A DNA stretch of 31,333 nt from an uncultured Clostridia bacterium (GCA_934462945.1 CAKSJF010000024.1:1-31333); one strand, 5' to 3'; positions 15,310 to 23,481 are shown, counted from the first letter of the stretch. Notes: generated from the letters alone by a model not told the origin. Numbers and translations are program-made.

Positions 15310-16371
15310 TCACCTGATAAATGCCCGGATTTTTTCCTCATAATATGCATCCTCTGCAATCACCGCATCAAGCACACGCTCACAGCTTTCCGAAAACACA
15401 TCCTCGTCAAAGGATTGATAGTATTCATAAATCCGGTCGGTGATATTCTGCTCATCCTCCAAAAGGCTGATTCCCAGACCGTCTCTTTCTATCAGCATGC
15501 CGGAATAAGTGAGACGGTTTCCGAACATCGGCTTTTTGCGAATCAGACCGTCATAGAATTTATTTGCCACCGCCGGGTAATTCACAAAGCTTTTCGGGTA
15601 GTTGTAGCAGATCATATCGAACGAATCCACAATGCTCATTTTATCCTTTTCATCATACGCGCCGAATACATGAACATTCGGATATGCTTTTGTATACTCC
15701 GAAAGCGCGTCCAGGCAATCACCCGAGCCATGGATATGAAATTCAAACCGGCTGTCCGAACCGAACGCCCGAACAAAACGTTTCAGATACTCATATTCGC
15801 GCAGATAGCCGATATAACCCATAACGATTTTTCCGCTTGTATTTTTTTTACCGACCGTTGTGCGGTTTTGATAATTTTCCTCCTGGAAATTATGCGCCTG
15901 CACCAATTCGCATTGATCTGTGAGATACTCACGAAAGCCCGGAGAGGAAATGGCGGTACAGCCGGCATTTAAAATCACACGGTTCACCAACCTCCGATAC
16001 CATCCGAGATATTCGTAGGAGGTATCGCGGTAATCAAAAAAGTACTTCTTTCTGTATCTTCCGAGAATGACATCCGGCAGCAAAACCGCCGTCTGTGTGG
16101 TCAGGATAATCAGCTTGTCGTATTTCTTTTCCCGGATAATCCGCTTTGCATAGCGGCGGAATCTAAGAAACGGAAGAATTTTTCCAAATAATTTTCCATA
16201 CCGCTCCACCGGCATAAAAAACGTGTGGTTTTTCTCATCCTCCGGCATTTTCATGCCGCTCCTGTTCCAATGCACAATTTCATACGGGATTTTTTCCCGG
16301 TCCATTGCATCCGTATACCGTTTTACAAACGGCGACAGCTCAATCTGCCCTGCATAGATAATTCCGATCAT
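15310..16371 (-). CDS. Glycosyltransferase, GT-B fold (GT4-like)
   Basis: 353 residues from ATG 16371, with GGAGGGA upstream and an ATGA overlap with the preceding stop. A TTG 15 bases earlier is in frame but lacks a site. The N-terminal half (MIGIIYAGQIELSPFVKRY) and the Rossmann-like IVMGYIGYLREYEYLKRFVRAF near residue 185 suggest a two-domain GT-B enzyme. FHIHGSGDCLDAL follows. The region KSFVNYPAVANKFYDGLIRKKPMFGN takes the place where GT4 enzymes bind the donor. The usual E-x7-E pair is not clear, so it is a divergent member. It is probably cytoplasmic and adds a sugar to the repeat unit. The context and fold make a transferase likely, but the donor is unknown. Confidence 0.8.
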   Translation of the reverse strand: MIGIIYAGQIELSPFVKRYTDAMDREKIPYEIVHWNRSGMKMPEDEKNHTFFMPVERYGKLFGKILPFLRFRRYAKRIIREKKYDKLIILTTQTAVLLPDVILGRYRKKYFFDYRDTSYEYLGWYRRLVNRVILNAGCTAISSPGFREYLTDQCELVQAHNFQEENYQNRTTVGKKNTSGKIVMGYIGYLREYEYLKRFVRAFGSDSRFEFHIHGSGDCLDALSEYTKAYPNVHVFGAYDEKDKMSIVDSFDMICYNYPKSFVNYPAVANKFYDGLIRKKPMFGNRLTYSGMLIERDGLGISLLEDEQNITDRIYEYYQSFDEDVFSESCERVLDAVIAEDAYYEEKIRAFIR

Positions 16372-17537
16372 AATGTCCCTCCGCAAATCACCGCATCAAA
16401 TTCTGCTAATGCAACCGCATTATCCCCTGCCGGGGCATATCTTCCCTGATACACGCATTCCGGATTTTCCAGAAGTGTTTTCAGGGTTTGCCTGATTCCC
16501 TCCTCCGAATTTTCACACACAAAGCCGGCATTTCTCTTTTGAACCAGTTCTACAGCGGAAACTGTGTTGGTTGTGAGAACCGGCACACCGAGTGCTGCGG
16601 CTTCTCCGAAAACCATCGGTGCAGCCTCGTCATAAGACGGTACTAAAATCAAATCCGCCGCTTTGAAATACGGATAGGGATTATTAAAAAGTCCCAGGAA
16701 ATGGACACAATCCGAAAGTCCTCTGCTTTGACATTCTGCCCTGCATTCCTCCATCTGCTCTCCGTCTCCGGCAATCCGCCAGACAAATGAAAGTCCTTGT
16801 TCTTTGAGTCCCTGCAAAATTCCCATCATACGCAGGATTCCCTTTTCCGGACTGATTCTTGCCGCAGTAAACAGATTCAGCCTGCCCTCGGTGCGCCGGG
16901 CGGTGTATTCCTCCGAAAGACTTCGGATTTCGTCATAGTCAAAGCAATTATGCACCACGGCTGTTTTTGGGGAAAGTTCCGGACAGACCCGGTTAAACAC
17001 CGCTCTGCACGAATCGGACACACAGGCAATGACATCAAAATTCCGATAAAATGTCCGGTTATACCGGTTGTTTCCGAAATAATGCTCAAAATCGCAGTGG
17101 ACAAAGCTAATTTTCCGCTTTGCCCGAACGCTCCTGATCACAAATTCGTTACATCCGCCGTAAAAATACCGGAATGCGGAATTTTGCATAAAGGAAACCG
17201 CCGCATCATATTCCTCCGGGAGCTTTTGAAACCCCGTCAGAATCCGAAACGGCAGAGCGCATCCGGTAATCCGCGTGAGCGCGGCAAACGCTCCGCGCCA
17301 TATCCCGGTTAAAAATCCTGCCGCATTCGCCTCTGCCTGCGACATGCCCAGGATTCTCACCGCCCTGTTTGCCGCAATCACCCGGACATTTTCCGGAACA
17401 GTATAGTCGCCCTCCAAAGAAAAGAGAAAAAGCGTCACATCATAGCGACCGGAGATTTCCGAAAGCAGATTCACAAGCGACCTTTGAATGCCGCCGATAT
17501 GCAGATTATTGCAAACAAAAATAATTTTTTTCCGCAT
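16368..17537 (-). CDS. Glycosyltransferase family 4
   Basis: 389 residues, GT-B fold. The N-terminal IFVCNNLHIGGIQRSLVNLL (6-25) has the Gly-rich acceptor loop of GT4 enzymes. The C-terminal domain has LFTAARISPEKGI (222-234) and WRIAGDGEQMEEC (253-265). The E-x7-E signature is Glu304 and Glu312 in YDEAAPMVFGEAAALGVPV. All key residues are present, so it should be active with a UDP- or GDP-sugar donor. AGGAG lies upstream of ATG 17537, and only three bases separate it from the Wzz-like gene. Its stop overlaps the next start as ATGA. Confidence 0.93.
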   Translation of the reverse strand: MRKKIIFVCNNLHIGGIQRSLVNLLSEISGRYDVTLFLFSLEGDYTVPENVRVIAANRAVRILGMSQAEANAAGFLTGIWRGAFAALTRITGCALPFRILTGFQKLPEEYDAAVSFMQNSAFRYFYGGCNEFVIRSVRAKRKISFVHCDFEHYFGNNRYNRTFYRNFDVIACVSDSCRAVFNRVCPELSPKTAVVHNCFDYDEIRSLSEEYTARRTEGRLNLFTAARISPEKGILRMMGILQGLKEQGLSFVWRIAGDGEQMEECRAECQSRGLSDCVHFLGLFNNPYPYFKAADLILVPSYDEAAPMVFGEAAALGVPVLTTNTVSAVELVQKRNAGFVCENSEEGIRQTLKTLLENPECVYQGRYAPAGDNAVALAEFDAVICGGTL

Positions 17538-17540
17538 GTT

Positions 17541-18926
17541 CTACTCCTGTGATTCTTCCGCCGTTTCTTCCTTTTTATATGCCCGGACAATTTCAACAAT
17601 CAGCGCCAGCATGATCATGCCTCCCAAACTCAGCACCACAGCAACCATCTCATACAGAGACGCGCTGACGCTGTCGTTGCATTTCACACCGGTCAGCTGT
17701 GAAATATGCTTTTGCGCGCTATAATCGTTATAATCGGCTATGGTGTCGGAGAGGACGGTGTAAAGTGAAAGCATCCGGTCGGAAAGTGTCTGGATATTCT
17801 GCTTCACCTGCTCGGTTAAAGCCGGCACGTCCACCCATGCCTCCGCCGGAGACGAAAAGATTTCTGCAACCTCTTTATCATGCACCGATTCCAGGTACGC
17901 GTCATTGGCAGAAACCAATTGATTGGTATAATCCTCAATCAGCGTATCATAGGTTGTTTTGGCTGCATACCGTCTGGAATTTCCATCGTAAACACCGTCG
18001 ATAATTGCCAGATCATCATTATTCTGTCCGTCCCGGCGGTAATTATAGGCATTTGGAAGTTCCTTGTTTGCCTCAGAAAAAGCGTCCATTTTTGATTTGG
18101 TCATCTGCGCCGTTTCCTCAAAATTCTTCTGCCGCAGGATTGCCTCATCCATTCTCTGGCGGTATACCTCCACCAGCCGGGGGACGTTTCTGGAAATTCT
18201 GCCCTCATAAATTGCCGCATAAAGGGATGGAATCTGATTCTTTTGCAGATGCTCGTATTCGTACATCAGATCCCGGAAAGAATACCCGGTTCCGGTGGAT
18301 CGGAAACCGTTGTTTTCGTTCCAGTATTTTCCGAGTGAGGTGAGAATGCTGTCTATATTCTCCTCCATAATCTCAGTCACTTCGATATAATCGTACTGCT
18401 CCAAATTTTCATCTGCCAGCGCATTATTGATGTTTGCATAACTGTTGTAGGATTCCGAGTAATAATCAATATACTGGAAAACAAGCGTTTCCAAAAGCTC
18501 CCGAACCCGGTATGCCATCTGATTGCCCTTGCCGTTATAAGAGACAATAAAGGTATCCGGATAGTAGACGTATTCCTCACCATCCTTTGCTTTTGCAGTC
18601 TTTAGCTCCTGCACGGACGATGGAATAATGGCAGAAACCTCAATTCTCCGCCGCAAGCTTTCCACGCTGTCGCTCAAGCCCAGAGAATTGATCACCTTTT
18701 GCAAAACCTCCGGGGAAACAATCTGGTATTGGTCAAAAGCCTCTCCGTCCGGAAACTGTCCGTTGGAAACCGACGCGTCATTATATTGAATCACCACTCT
18801 GCCAACGCTCGTCTGGATAGAGCTGACATAATACCGTGCCGCAAAAAATGCCAGAATCACCACAGCAGCAATCCAGTATTTCCATTTTAATAACGATTTA
18901 AATATATCAATCAGCCTGAGATTCAT
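17541..18926 (-). CDS. Wzz-like chain-length/polymerisation co-regulator, copy 2
   Basis: 461 residues with one transmembrane helix near each end (about 17-33 and 425-447) and a long extracytoplasmic, helix-rich middle, the topology of polysaccharide co-polymerases. The tail is short and cytoplasmic (RAYKKEETAEESQE). It is a diverged paralog of the gene just upstream. Shared landmarks in the same order include GRVVIQYNDA versus IRISLNYDGA, FIVSYNGK versus FEIYYSQK, YIDYYSESYNSYAN versus YREYFNSTYSDKN, and TGYSFRDLM versus TGYRYSELI. No Walker motifs and no tyrosine-kinase domain are attached, and no separate BY-kinase is seen in the window. It may set polymer length or link Wzx and Wzy. Its start overlaps copy 1 by 20 bases. 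Confidence 0.8.
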   Translation of the reverse strand: MNLRLIDIFKSLLKWKYWIAAVVILAFFAARYYVSSIQTSVGRVVIQYNDASVSNGQFPDGEAFDQYQIVSPEVLQKVINSLGLSDSVESLRRRIEVSAIIPSSVQELKTAKAKDGEEYVYYPDTFIVSYNGKGNQMAYRVRELLETLVFQYIDYYSESYNSYANINNALADENLEQYDYIEVTEIMEENIDSILTSLGKYWNENNGFRSTGTGYSFRDLMYEYEHLQKNQIPSLYAAIYEGRISRNVPRLVEVYRQRMDEAILRQKNFEETAQMTKSKMDAFSEANKELPNAYNYRRDGQNNDDLAIIDGVYDGNSRRYAAKTTYDTLIEDYTNQLVSANDAYLESVHDKEVAEIFSSPAEAWVDVPALTEQVKQNIQTLSDRMLSLYTVLSDTIADYNDYSAQKHISQLTGVKCNDSVSASLYEMVAVVLSLGGMIMLALIVEIVRAYKKEETAEESQE

Positions 18927-20301
18927 TTTCTTTCCTCTCTTTCAGGATCCATTTTCTCATCATGTCCGTAAAAGCCTTTAAGCCTTTGAAAATGACAAAA
19001 AATACAATCAGAAATCTGATAATATTTTTCACCCATGCCGTCACCGACAGACTGTATGCCTTTGGCTTTGATACTGCTAAATAATTGTTGTTTTTCTTAT
19101 TGATAAATTCATCATCTGTCCGGACTGCCAGGTCAGAGATGTTTTTTAAGCTTTCCTCAATGCCTGCAATCATGCCGTCCGCGGTGCTTCGCATTTCGTC
19201 GGTCACATCCGGAGCCCAGGCAAATCCGTTGTAGCTTTTCTGATATTCATCCATGGTTTTTTTCAGTTCTGCCGCGCTCTGTCCGTTCTGATAGGACATG
19301 TTGGAAAGATTGTCAATACCTGTTTTGGTACGACTCATGTAAAATTCGTTGCTCTCATCCACCGTCGGAACAAATGCCACACCTGAAATTCTTGCGTCAT
19401 AAATCTTGATTGATTCATTTGAAATGACCGACGCACCGTTTAAATGATTGTAATTTCTCTGCTCAATATCTAACAGATGCTTTGTTTTATTTAAAAACAT
19501 GTGCTTATCCTTGGTCACATGATTCTGCTTCACATAAGCGGTAAGCTTTTCAATATGCACATCGCGGAGATTGGAAAGCGAGGTGATCAGCTCGGAATAA
19601 CGGTATCCGGTATCGTCCGAAACGAAATTCACACCCTTTTCCTGCTGCTGACCCAGATAATTGATCATAGAATTGGTTTTATCGGTTAAAATCCCGCATA
19701 TTTCGTCATAATCCTGATTCTGATAGTCTCCGTCCTCAATTTTTAAAACGGTATTTTTATCCGAATAGGTGGAATTAAAATATTCCCGGTAGCTTTCCGC
19801 TAACGCACTCAAAAAATCCACGGTGTAATTTTTTCCGAGTTTGTCCTTTTGACTGTAGTATATTTCAAATTCAGCCGGCGTGTAGGAATACTTTCCGCCG
19901 TTTGAAATAGTTGCAATGGTTTTATCCACAGAGGATTTCGGCATGCTTGCGTCAATCGTAATCCGCGGACGCACATTTTCCACCGTCAGTTTCGGATCGC
20001 CCGTTTTTTCGATTGCCGCCGCTATCACCTCGTCGGACTTGATCTGGTTGATATCAAACCGTCCCTGGGATGGGGTCAGTCCATACTGCGCCCCGTCATA
20101 GTTTAAAGAAATTCTGATCGACCGGTAGTGCGATTCCTTGATATAATCATACCCGGCAATCGCCGTTGCTGCAATCGCTGCCACCGCCACAATCGCAACG
20201 CCGTGTCTTGGCGGCATTGCAAACAGCGCCTTTGCCTGCCGGAGTTTCTTTTCTGCAAAATCGTTCAGCTGAATGGATTTCAATTTTTTCAGATACTTCA
20301 T
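18907..20301 (-). CDS. Wzz-like chain-length/polymerisation co-regulator, copy 1
   Basis: 464 residues. A basic cytoplasmic N-terminus of about 32 residues precedes the first transmembrane helix (34-50, GVAIVAVAAIAATAIAG). The second helix lies near the C-terminus (FLIVFFVIFKGLKAF) and is followed by a charged tail. The middle is predicted helical and lies outside the membrane. It is paralogous to the next gene but has a longer N-terminal tail. The ATG overlaps the Wzy-like stop as ATGA. It probably works with the Wzy-like polymerase encoded just before it. The pair could form a mixed oligomer. Direct family assignment is by topology, position and paralogy rather than by a strict sequence signature. 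Confidence 0.8.
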   Translation of the reverse strand: MKYLKKLKSIQLNDFAEKKLRQAKALFAMPPRHGVAIVAVAAIAATAIAGYDYIKESHYRSIRISLNYDGAQYGLTPSQGRFDINQIKSDEVIAAAIEKTGDPKLTVENVRPRITIDASMPKSSVDKTIATISNGGKYSYTPAEFEIYYSQKDKLGKNYTVDFLSALAESYREYFNSTYSDKNTVLKIEDGDYQNQDYDEICGILTDKTNSMINYLGQQQEKGVNFVSDDTGYRYSELITSLSNLRDVHIEKLTAYVKQNHVTKDKHMFLNKTKHLLDIEQRNYNHLNGASVISNESIKIYDARISGVAFVPTVDESNEFYMSRTKTGIDNLSNMSYQNGQSAAELKKTMDEYQKSYNGFAWAPDVTDEMRSTADGMIAGIEESLKNISDLAVRTDDEFINKKNNNYLAVSKPKAYSLSVTAWVKNIIRFLIVFFVIFKGLKAFTDMMRKWILKERKENESQAD

Positions 20302-21509
20302 ACGGCTCTCCTCTCCAGTTTGGATTCTATCTCATTTTTCGGATCGTTCTCAAACGTCATCGCGCACATAATCATAATGTTAATATACGGCTTAAACACA
20401 TAAAAGGTCAGGGAAAAGGACAATGCCATCACCGCCGCAAAAGCACAGGCAATCTCCGGCTTTTTCCGGATGTTCCGGAAAAAGCAAAGTGCGGCAAACA
20501 GTCCGAACAAACCAAGTCCGACCAGTCCCTGGTCTGCAAACACCTGTATGATCTGGTTGTGCGCCCACCGGGCAGACAGTCCCAGCCCCGAATTTTCCAG
20601 GGTATCCATGGTAGAGGAAATTCCCTCTCCAAGCATCATACGTTCCGGTGTTTCGGTGGAATATTCCACAAGATAACTCCAGATTTCAAAACGCCCCGAT
20701 CCCTTATCCTCGGCAACGCGTTCCACTGAATACCGCTCCTGAACCTCCTCCGGCAAAAGCGGAAATACCACCTTGACCACAAAAGCTGCGCAAAGCAGAC
20801 CGGCAAGCGCAAGCGCAATTTTCCCTTTTAAACTCTTAATACCCAAAAGCACAAACACACAGATTCCGGCAAGGATTCCAATAAGACCTCCGCGCGAGCC
20901 AGTCTGCAAAACCTCATACATCGTGAGCAGCAAAAGCGCCAGATACAGCGGCATTAGCTTCGACCGGTTCAAAATCTTTTTTAAATAGATCATCACCGGC
21001 ATGATAAAATAAGCACAGAACTGGTTCGGATCTTCCTGATACCCTAAAATATAGACCGCCCTTCTCCCCTCGCCGAACACCTCCTGCGAGCTGAAAAGTC
21101 CGAAATAAAGCGAAATCACACCTGCTGCAATCCATGCTTTTTCCATCAGATCCTGTTCGGTGGAATTGTAAACGCGCATGGAAATCAGGAGCATTGCGGC
21201 GCAGGAGAGCGCCATATCCTTTGTGATCGTCTGCGCCTCCTCCGTCCGGAGTGTGAGCAGCTGCCAGACAGAATAGAGCGTATAAATCACAAAGACTGCC
21301 TGAACTGCATTCAAGCGGATTGGTTTATTCTTTCCGAAAAACAGCTTATAAAAAAGCCATAAAATAACCGGAATTGTGACAGCCTTTAAAAGCGATCCCA
21401 CCGGGGTTTCCACAATCGTACCCGGCAGGAACATGATATAAATACACACAGCCAGGCAATCTGTGCTGATTTCGCCGAAATACTGCCTGATCCTCTGCCG
21501 CACGTTCAT
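20298..21509 (-). CDS. Wzy-like polysaccharide polymerase (O-antigen ligase family)
   Basis: 403 residues from ATG 21509, which has AAGGAG eight bases upstream. The frame is open to an ATG at 21548, but that lies in the terminator stem of the riboswitch and lacks a site. The protein has about 10-11 hydrophobic helices. A large external loop (about residues 240-310) carries SGRFEIWSYLVEY and ends in ARWAHNQIIQVFADQGLVGL, with the His-Asn motif typical of the Wzy_C domain. GSRGGLIGILAG near residue 205 is another family mark. It would polymerise repeat units outside the membrane. It is the first gene of block 1 and so directly under the riboswitch. Confidence 0.9.
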   Translation of the reverse strand: MNVRQRIRQYFGEISTDCLAVCIYIMFLPGTIVETPVGSLLKAVTIPVILWLFYKLFFGKNKPIRLNAVQAVFVIYTLYSVWQLLTLRTEEAQTITKDMALSCAAMLLISMRVYNSTEQDLMEKAWIAAGVISLYFGLFSSQEVFGEGRRAVYILGYQEDPNQFCAYFIMPVMIYLKKILNRSKLMPLYLALLLLTMYEVLQTGSRGGLIGILAGICVFVLLGIKSLKGKIALALAGLLCAAFVVKVVFPLLPEEVQERYSVERVAEDKGSGRFEIWSYLVEYSTETPERMMLGEGISSTMDTLENSGLGLSARWAHNQIIQVFADQGLVGLGLFGLFAALCFFRNIRKKPEIACAFAAVMALSFSLTFYVFKPYINIMIMCAMTFENDPKNEIESKLERRAV

Positions 21510-21540
21510 AAACCGCTCCTTTTTTTCTAAATACACAAAT

Positions 21541-21567
21541 GACCGCATTATCTGGAATAATGCGGTC
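21541..21567 (-). terminator. Riboswitch-associated terminator before block 1
   Basis: An 11-base-pair perfect stem (21541-21551 with 21557-21567) lies between the c-di-GMP aptamer and the Wzy-like gene. The following RNA is U-rich but interrupted (AUUUGUGUAUUU), so termination may be partial. The 5' arm begins right at the aptamer's 3' side. Ligand binding could therefore compete with terminator formation, which would favour an ON switch. That polarity is inference. Confidence 0.75.
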
Positions 21568-21640
21568 AGTCAATCATACGGGCATGCCCGCTTAGACACT
21601 AAACTTTGCGTCCCTGACTTTCGACAGGTTTGCCGGGTTT
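21568..21640 (-). promoter_or_regulatory. Cyclic-di-GMP-I (GEMM-I) riboswitch controlling polysaccharide block 1
   Basis: The minus-strand RNA has CGGCAAACC (GGCAAACC at 21627-21634), a hairpin closed by CCUG/CAGG with a GAAA tetraloop (21619-21622), and GGGACGCAAAG. The second arm carries UCUAAG (21591-21596) and UAUGA (21574-21578), the 11-base tetraloop receptor, around a CGGGC/GCCCG stem. G precedes CAAACC, the c-di-GMP type. It starts about 15-20 bases after the predicted transcription start and is followed by a terminator hairpin, so the whole operon should respond to c-di-GMP through transcription attenuation. Confidence 0.93.
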
Positions 21641-21660
21641 TTGTATGCTTTCTTCAATTT

Positions 21661-21689
21661 ATTATAACATAAGTAAAAAAAAATGTCAA
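21661..21689 (-). promoter_or_regulatory. Consensus sigma-A promoter of polysaccharide block 1
   Basis: TTGACA (21684-21689), a 17-base spacer containing a T9 run and ending TGT, and TATAAT (21661-21666). Both boxes are perfect with an extended -10. The start is near 21654, directly before the riboswitch. Confidence 0.93.
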
Positions 21690-21756
21690 TAACCGAATTT
21701 TTGCAGACAATTTTCCCGAATAGTAGTTCTATTTTCGTCAAAATGCCGGGGTGATT

Positions 21757-22440
21757 TCAGAGCTTGACAGCCTTCACGCCGGGCTCAAAGGCGGTATAGC
21801 GGACAAGCTGATTCTTATCGTAATCCTTAGGCAGTTCAATGGAGCATTTTAATTCCATCATGCCATTATCCAGCTTTTTCAGTTCTACATCCTCCACGTG
21901 GATGTCCTCTGTTTCAAAATAATGCAAAACGCTCCCTAACGTATCATGGTCAGGATCCAGCGTCAGCGTCAGATTTTCAAAAGTCGGCTGACGCAGAAAC
22001 CACAAATTCTTATGCAGCAGAATCTGAATCAGCACAATTAAAAGTGCGCTGGAAATTCCGATAAAATACAGTCCGCCGCCGATTGCCATGCCGATTCCGC
22101 AGGTTGCCCAGATACCGGCAGCTGTGGTCAGTCCGGTTACGGTTTTCTTATGTACAAAGATCATGCCTGCACCTAAGAAACCAACGCTCGAAACAATTCC
22201 TGCCGCTACACGCGACGGATCTAATTTCACTTCTGCCCCCGGAAACTGCGCTCCCATAATCAGATCAAAATAGGCATATTTTGAAAGAATCATCATCAGA
22301 GCAGAAGAAAGCGCAACAATGATATGCGTTCGGATGCCCGCCTCTTTGCCGCGGTTTTTCCGCTCAAAGCCAATCAGAAGTCCGCATACCCCCGACACAA
22401 TAATCCTCAAAAGCATCTCCAGTTCAAAATTCCAGTCCAT
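21757..22440 (-). CDS. mgtC: MgtC/SapB family membrane protein
   Basis: 227 residues. The hydrophobic N-terminal domain has the MgtC signature LLIGFERKNRGKEAGIRTH (21-39), then VAAGIVSSVGFLGAGMIF (about 77-94) and GLTTAAGIWATCGIGMAIG (about 102-120), with about four helices. The C-terminal 80 residues form a soluble ACT-like domain with LTLDPDH and VEDVELKKLD. MgtC proteins are linked to growth under low magnesium and to membrane potential or phosphate homeostasis. They are not themselves proven transporters. The ATG has AAAGGAG upstream. The leader contains a consensus promoter and a terminator hairpin but no room for an M-box magnesium riboswitch. No strong terminator is seen after the stop codon. 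Confidence 0.92.
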   Translation of the reverse strand: MDWNFELEMLLRIIVSGVCGLLIGFERKNRGKEAGIRTHIIVALSSALMMILSKYAYFDLIMGAQFPGAEVKLDPSRVAAGIVSSVGFLGAGMIFVHKKTVTGLTTAAGIWATCGIGMAIGGGLYFIGISSALLIVLIQILLHKNLWFLRQPTFENLTLTLDPDHDTLGSVLHYFETEDIHVEDVELKKLDNGMMELKCSIELPKDYDKNQLVRYTAFEPGVKAVKL

Positions 22441-22467
22441 AGTGTTCTCCTTTCTTTTTTATAAGAT

Positions 22468-22510
22468 AAAAAGACACACAAAAACCGACATACATGTCTG
22501 TTTTTGTGCG
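22468..22510 (-). terminator. Terminator hairpin in the mgtC leader (attenuator)
   Basis: Arms at 22475-22491 and 22494-22510 pair over 17 positions with one A-G mismatch and a G-U pair. The RNA then reads UCUUUUU. It sits between the mgtC promoter and its ribosome binding site, about 15 bases after the predicted transcript start. Unless overcome, it would end most transcripts after about 60 bases. Confidence 0.75.
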
Positions 22511-22532
22511 CCCCTATATTTTGTATAAGCCT

Positions 22533-22561
22533 ATTATAGCACACATCTGAGCTGATGTCAA
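22533..22561 (-). promoter_or_regulatory. Consensus sigma-A promoter of mgtC
   Basis: TTGACA (22556-22561), 17 bases, TATAAT (22533-22538). Both boxes are perfect. The start is expected near 22526. Confidence 0.9.
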
Positions 22562-22577
22562 GCCTTAAATATTTTTC

Positions 22578-22606
22578 TTGCTTTTTTTGTGCGGAAATGT
22601 TATACT
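22578..22606 (+). promoter_or_regulatory. Sigma-A promoter of mscS
   Basis: TTGCTT (22578-22583), a 17-base spacer ending TGT, and TATACT (22601-22606): an extended -10 promoter with start near 22613. A perfect 14-base palindrome (22618-22631) lies just after the start site and could be an operator. Confidence 0.7.
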
Positions 22607-22653
22607 ATACTTACCGTTCATTTTAAAATGATGCTCATAAAGGAGGGAATCTG

Positions 22654-23481
22654 ATGTTGGAACAATTCACGGACGCACCCCATTCTGCCTGGCTGAATGC
22701 CCTGACGCAATTCGGAATCAGGCTGATCGGCGCCATTTTGATTATTTTTATTGGATTTAAGGCAGTTGGTCTGCTGCAAAAACTTTCTAAAAAGCGGCAG
22801 CGACATCTGATGGATCAAAGCGCAGCATCCTTTTTGGGGAGTATTATCAATATTGGATTAAAAATTTTAGTGGCGATTACAGCAGCAGCATTTTTAGGGA
22901 TTCCGCTGACGGCTGTGATTACTGTATTAGGAAGTGCCGGACTGGCTGTCGGCTTGGCGCTGCAAGGAAGTCTGTCCAATTTTGCCGGCGGTGTGATGAT
23001 ATTGATTTTTAAGCCGTTTGAAATTGGCGACTATATTAAAACGCAAACAGAGGAAGGAAAGGTCACCGCAATATCCATCTTCTACACGACCCTTCTTACC
23101 ATAGATAATAAGCGTGTCGTAATTCCAAACGGCACTGTCTCCAACACGCCGATTATTAATTATACCGCGGAAAAATTCCGCCGGGTTGATCTGGAGTTTT
23201 CCGCCTCTTATGAAACTCCGGCAGACGAGGTACTGCCCGTTATGAAACAGGTGTTAGAAAATCATCCTCTGATTCTTTGCGAACCGGCAAAGCCATTCTG
23301 CCGGCTATACCGCCAGGATGACAGTGCCGTGATCTACCTGATTCGCGCCTGGTGCAAAACCGAGGACTACTGGACCGTCTACTTCGACCTACAGGAACAA
23401 ATGAAAAAGGCATTTGATGAAAACGGAATTTCCATCCCATATCCGCATTTAGAAATTATAAAAGTTCCCGAAACCAGATAA
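22654..23481 (+). CDS. mscS: Small-conductance mechanosensitive channel MscS
   Basis: 275 residues with three transmembrane helices (about 20-40, 58-80 and 84-118). The third is the pore helix, with the Gly/Ala-rich GSAGLAVGLALQGSLSNFAGGV (93-114), followed by FKPFEIGDYI, the start of the beta domain. IPNGTVSNTPIINYT (about 161-175) and the C-terminal alpha/beta domain ending IPYPHLEI are family marks. The length is close to E. coli MscS. It opens under membrane tension to release solutes on hypo-osmotic shock. The ATG follows AAAGGAGGGAATCTG, a strong site. It is a single-gene unit, and its 3' end overlaps the convergent GNAT gene by 26 bases. Confidence 0.95.
   Translation: MLEQFTDAPHSAWLNALTQFGIRLIGAILIIFIGFKAVGLLQKLSKKRQRHLMDQSAASFLGSIINIGLKILVAITAAAFLGIPLTAVITVLGSAGLAVGLALQGSLSNFAGGVMILIFKPFEIGDYIKTQTEEGKVTAISIFYTTLLTIDNKRVVIPNGTVSNTPIINYTAEKFRRVDLEFSASYETPADEVLPVMKQVLENHPLILCEPAKPFCRLYRQDDSAVIYLIRAWCKTEDYWTVYFDLQEQMKKAFDENGISIPYPHLEIIKVPETR

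Noticed and set aside
14170..15972. Long open readings on the plus strand (14170-14772 and 14968-15972) opposite glycosyltransferase genes
   Set aside because: They have no ribosome binding site, carry low-complexity His/Pro/Arg-rich sequence and lie wholly opposite well-supported genes; they are codon-bias shadows.
21510..21548. Upstream ATG (21548) as start of the Wzy-like gene
   Set aside because: It lies within the riboswitch terminator stem and has no ribosome binding site, whereas ATG 21509 has AAGGAG.
22441..22532. M-box magnesium riboswitch upstream of mgtC
   Set aside because: The leader is under 90 bases and is mostly a simple hairpin; the M-box needs about twice that length and several conserved stems.
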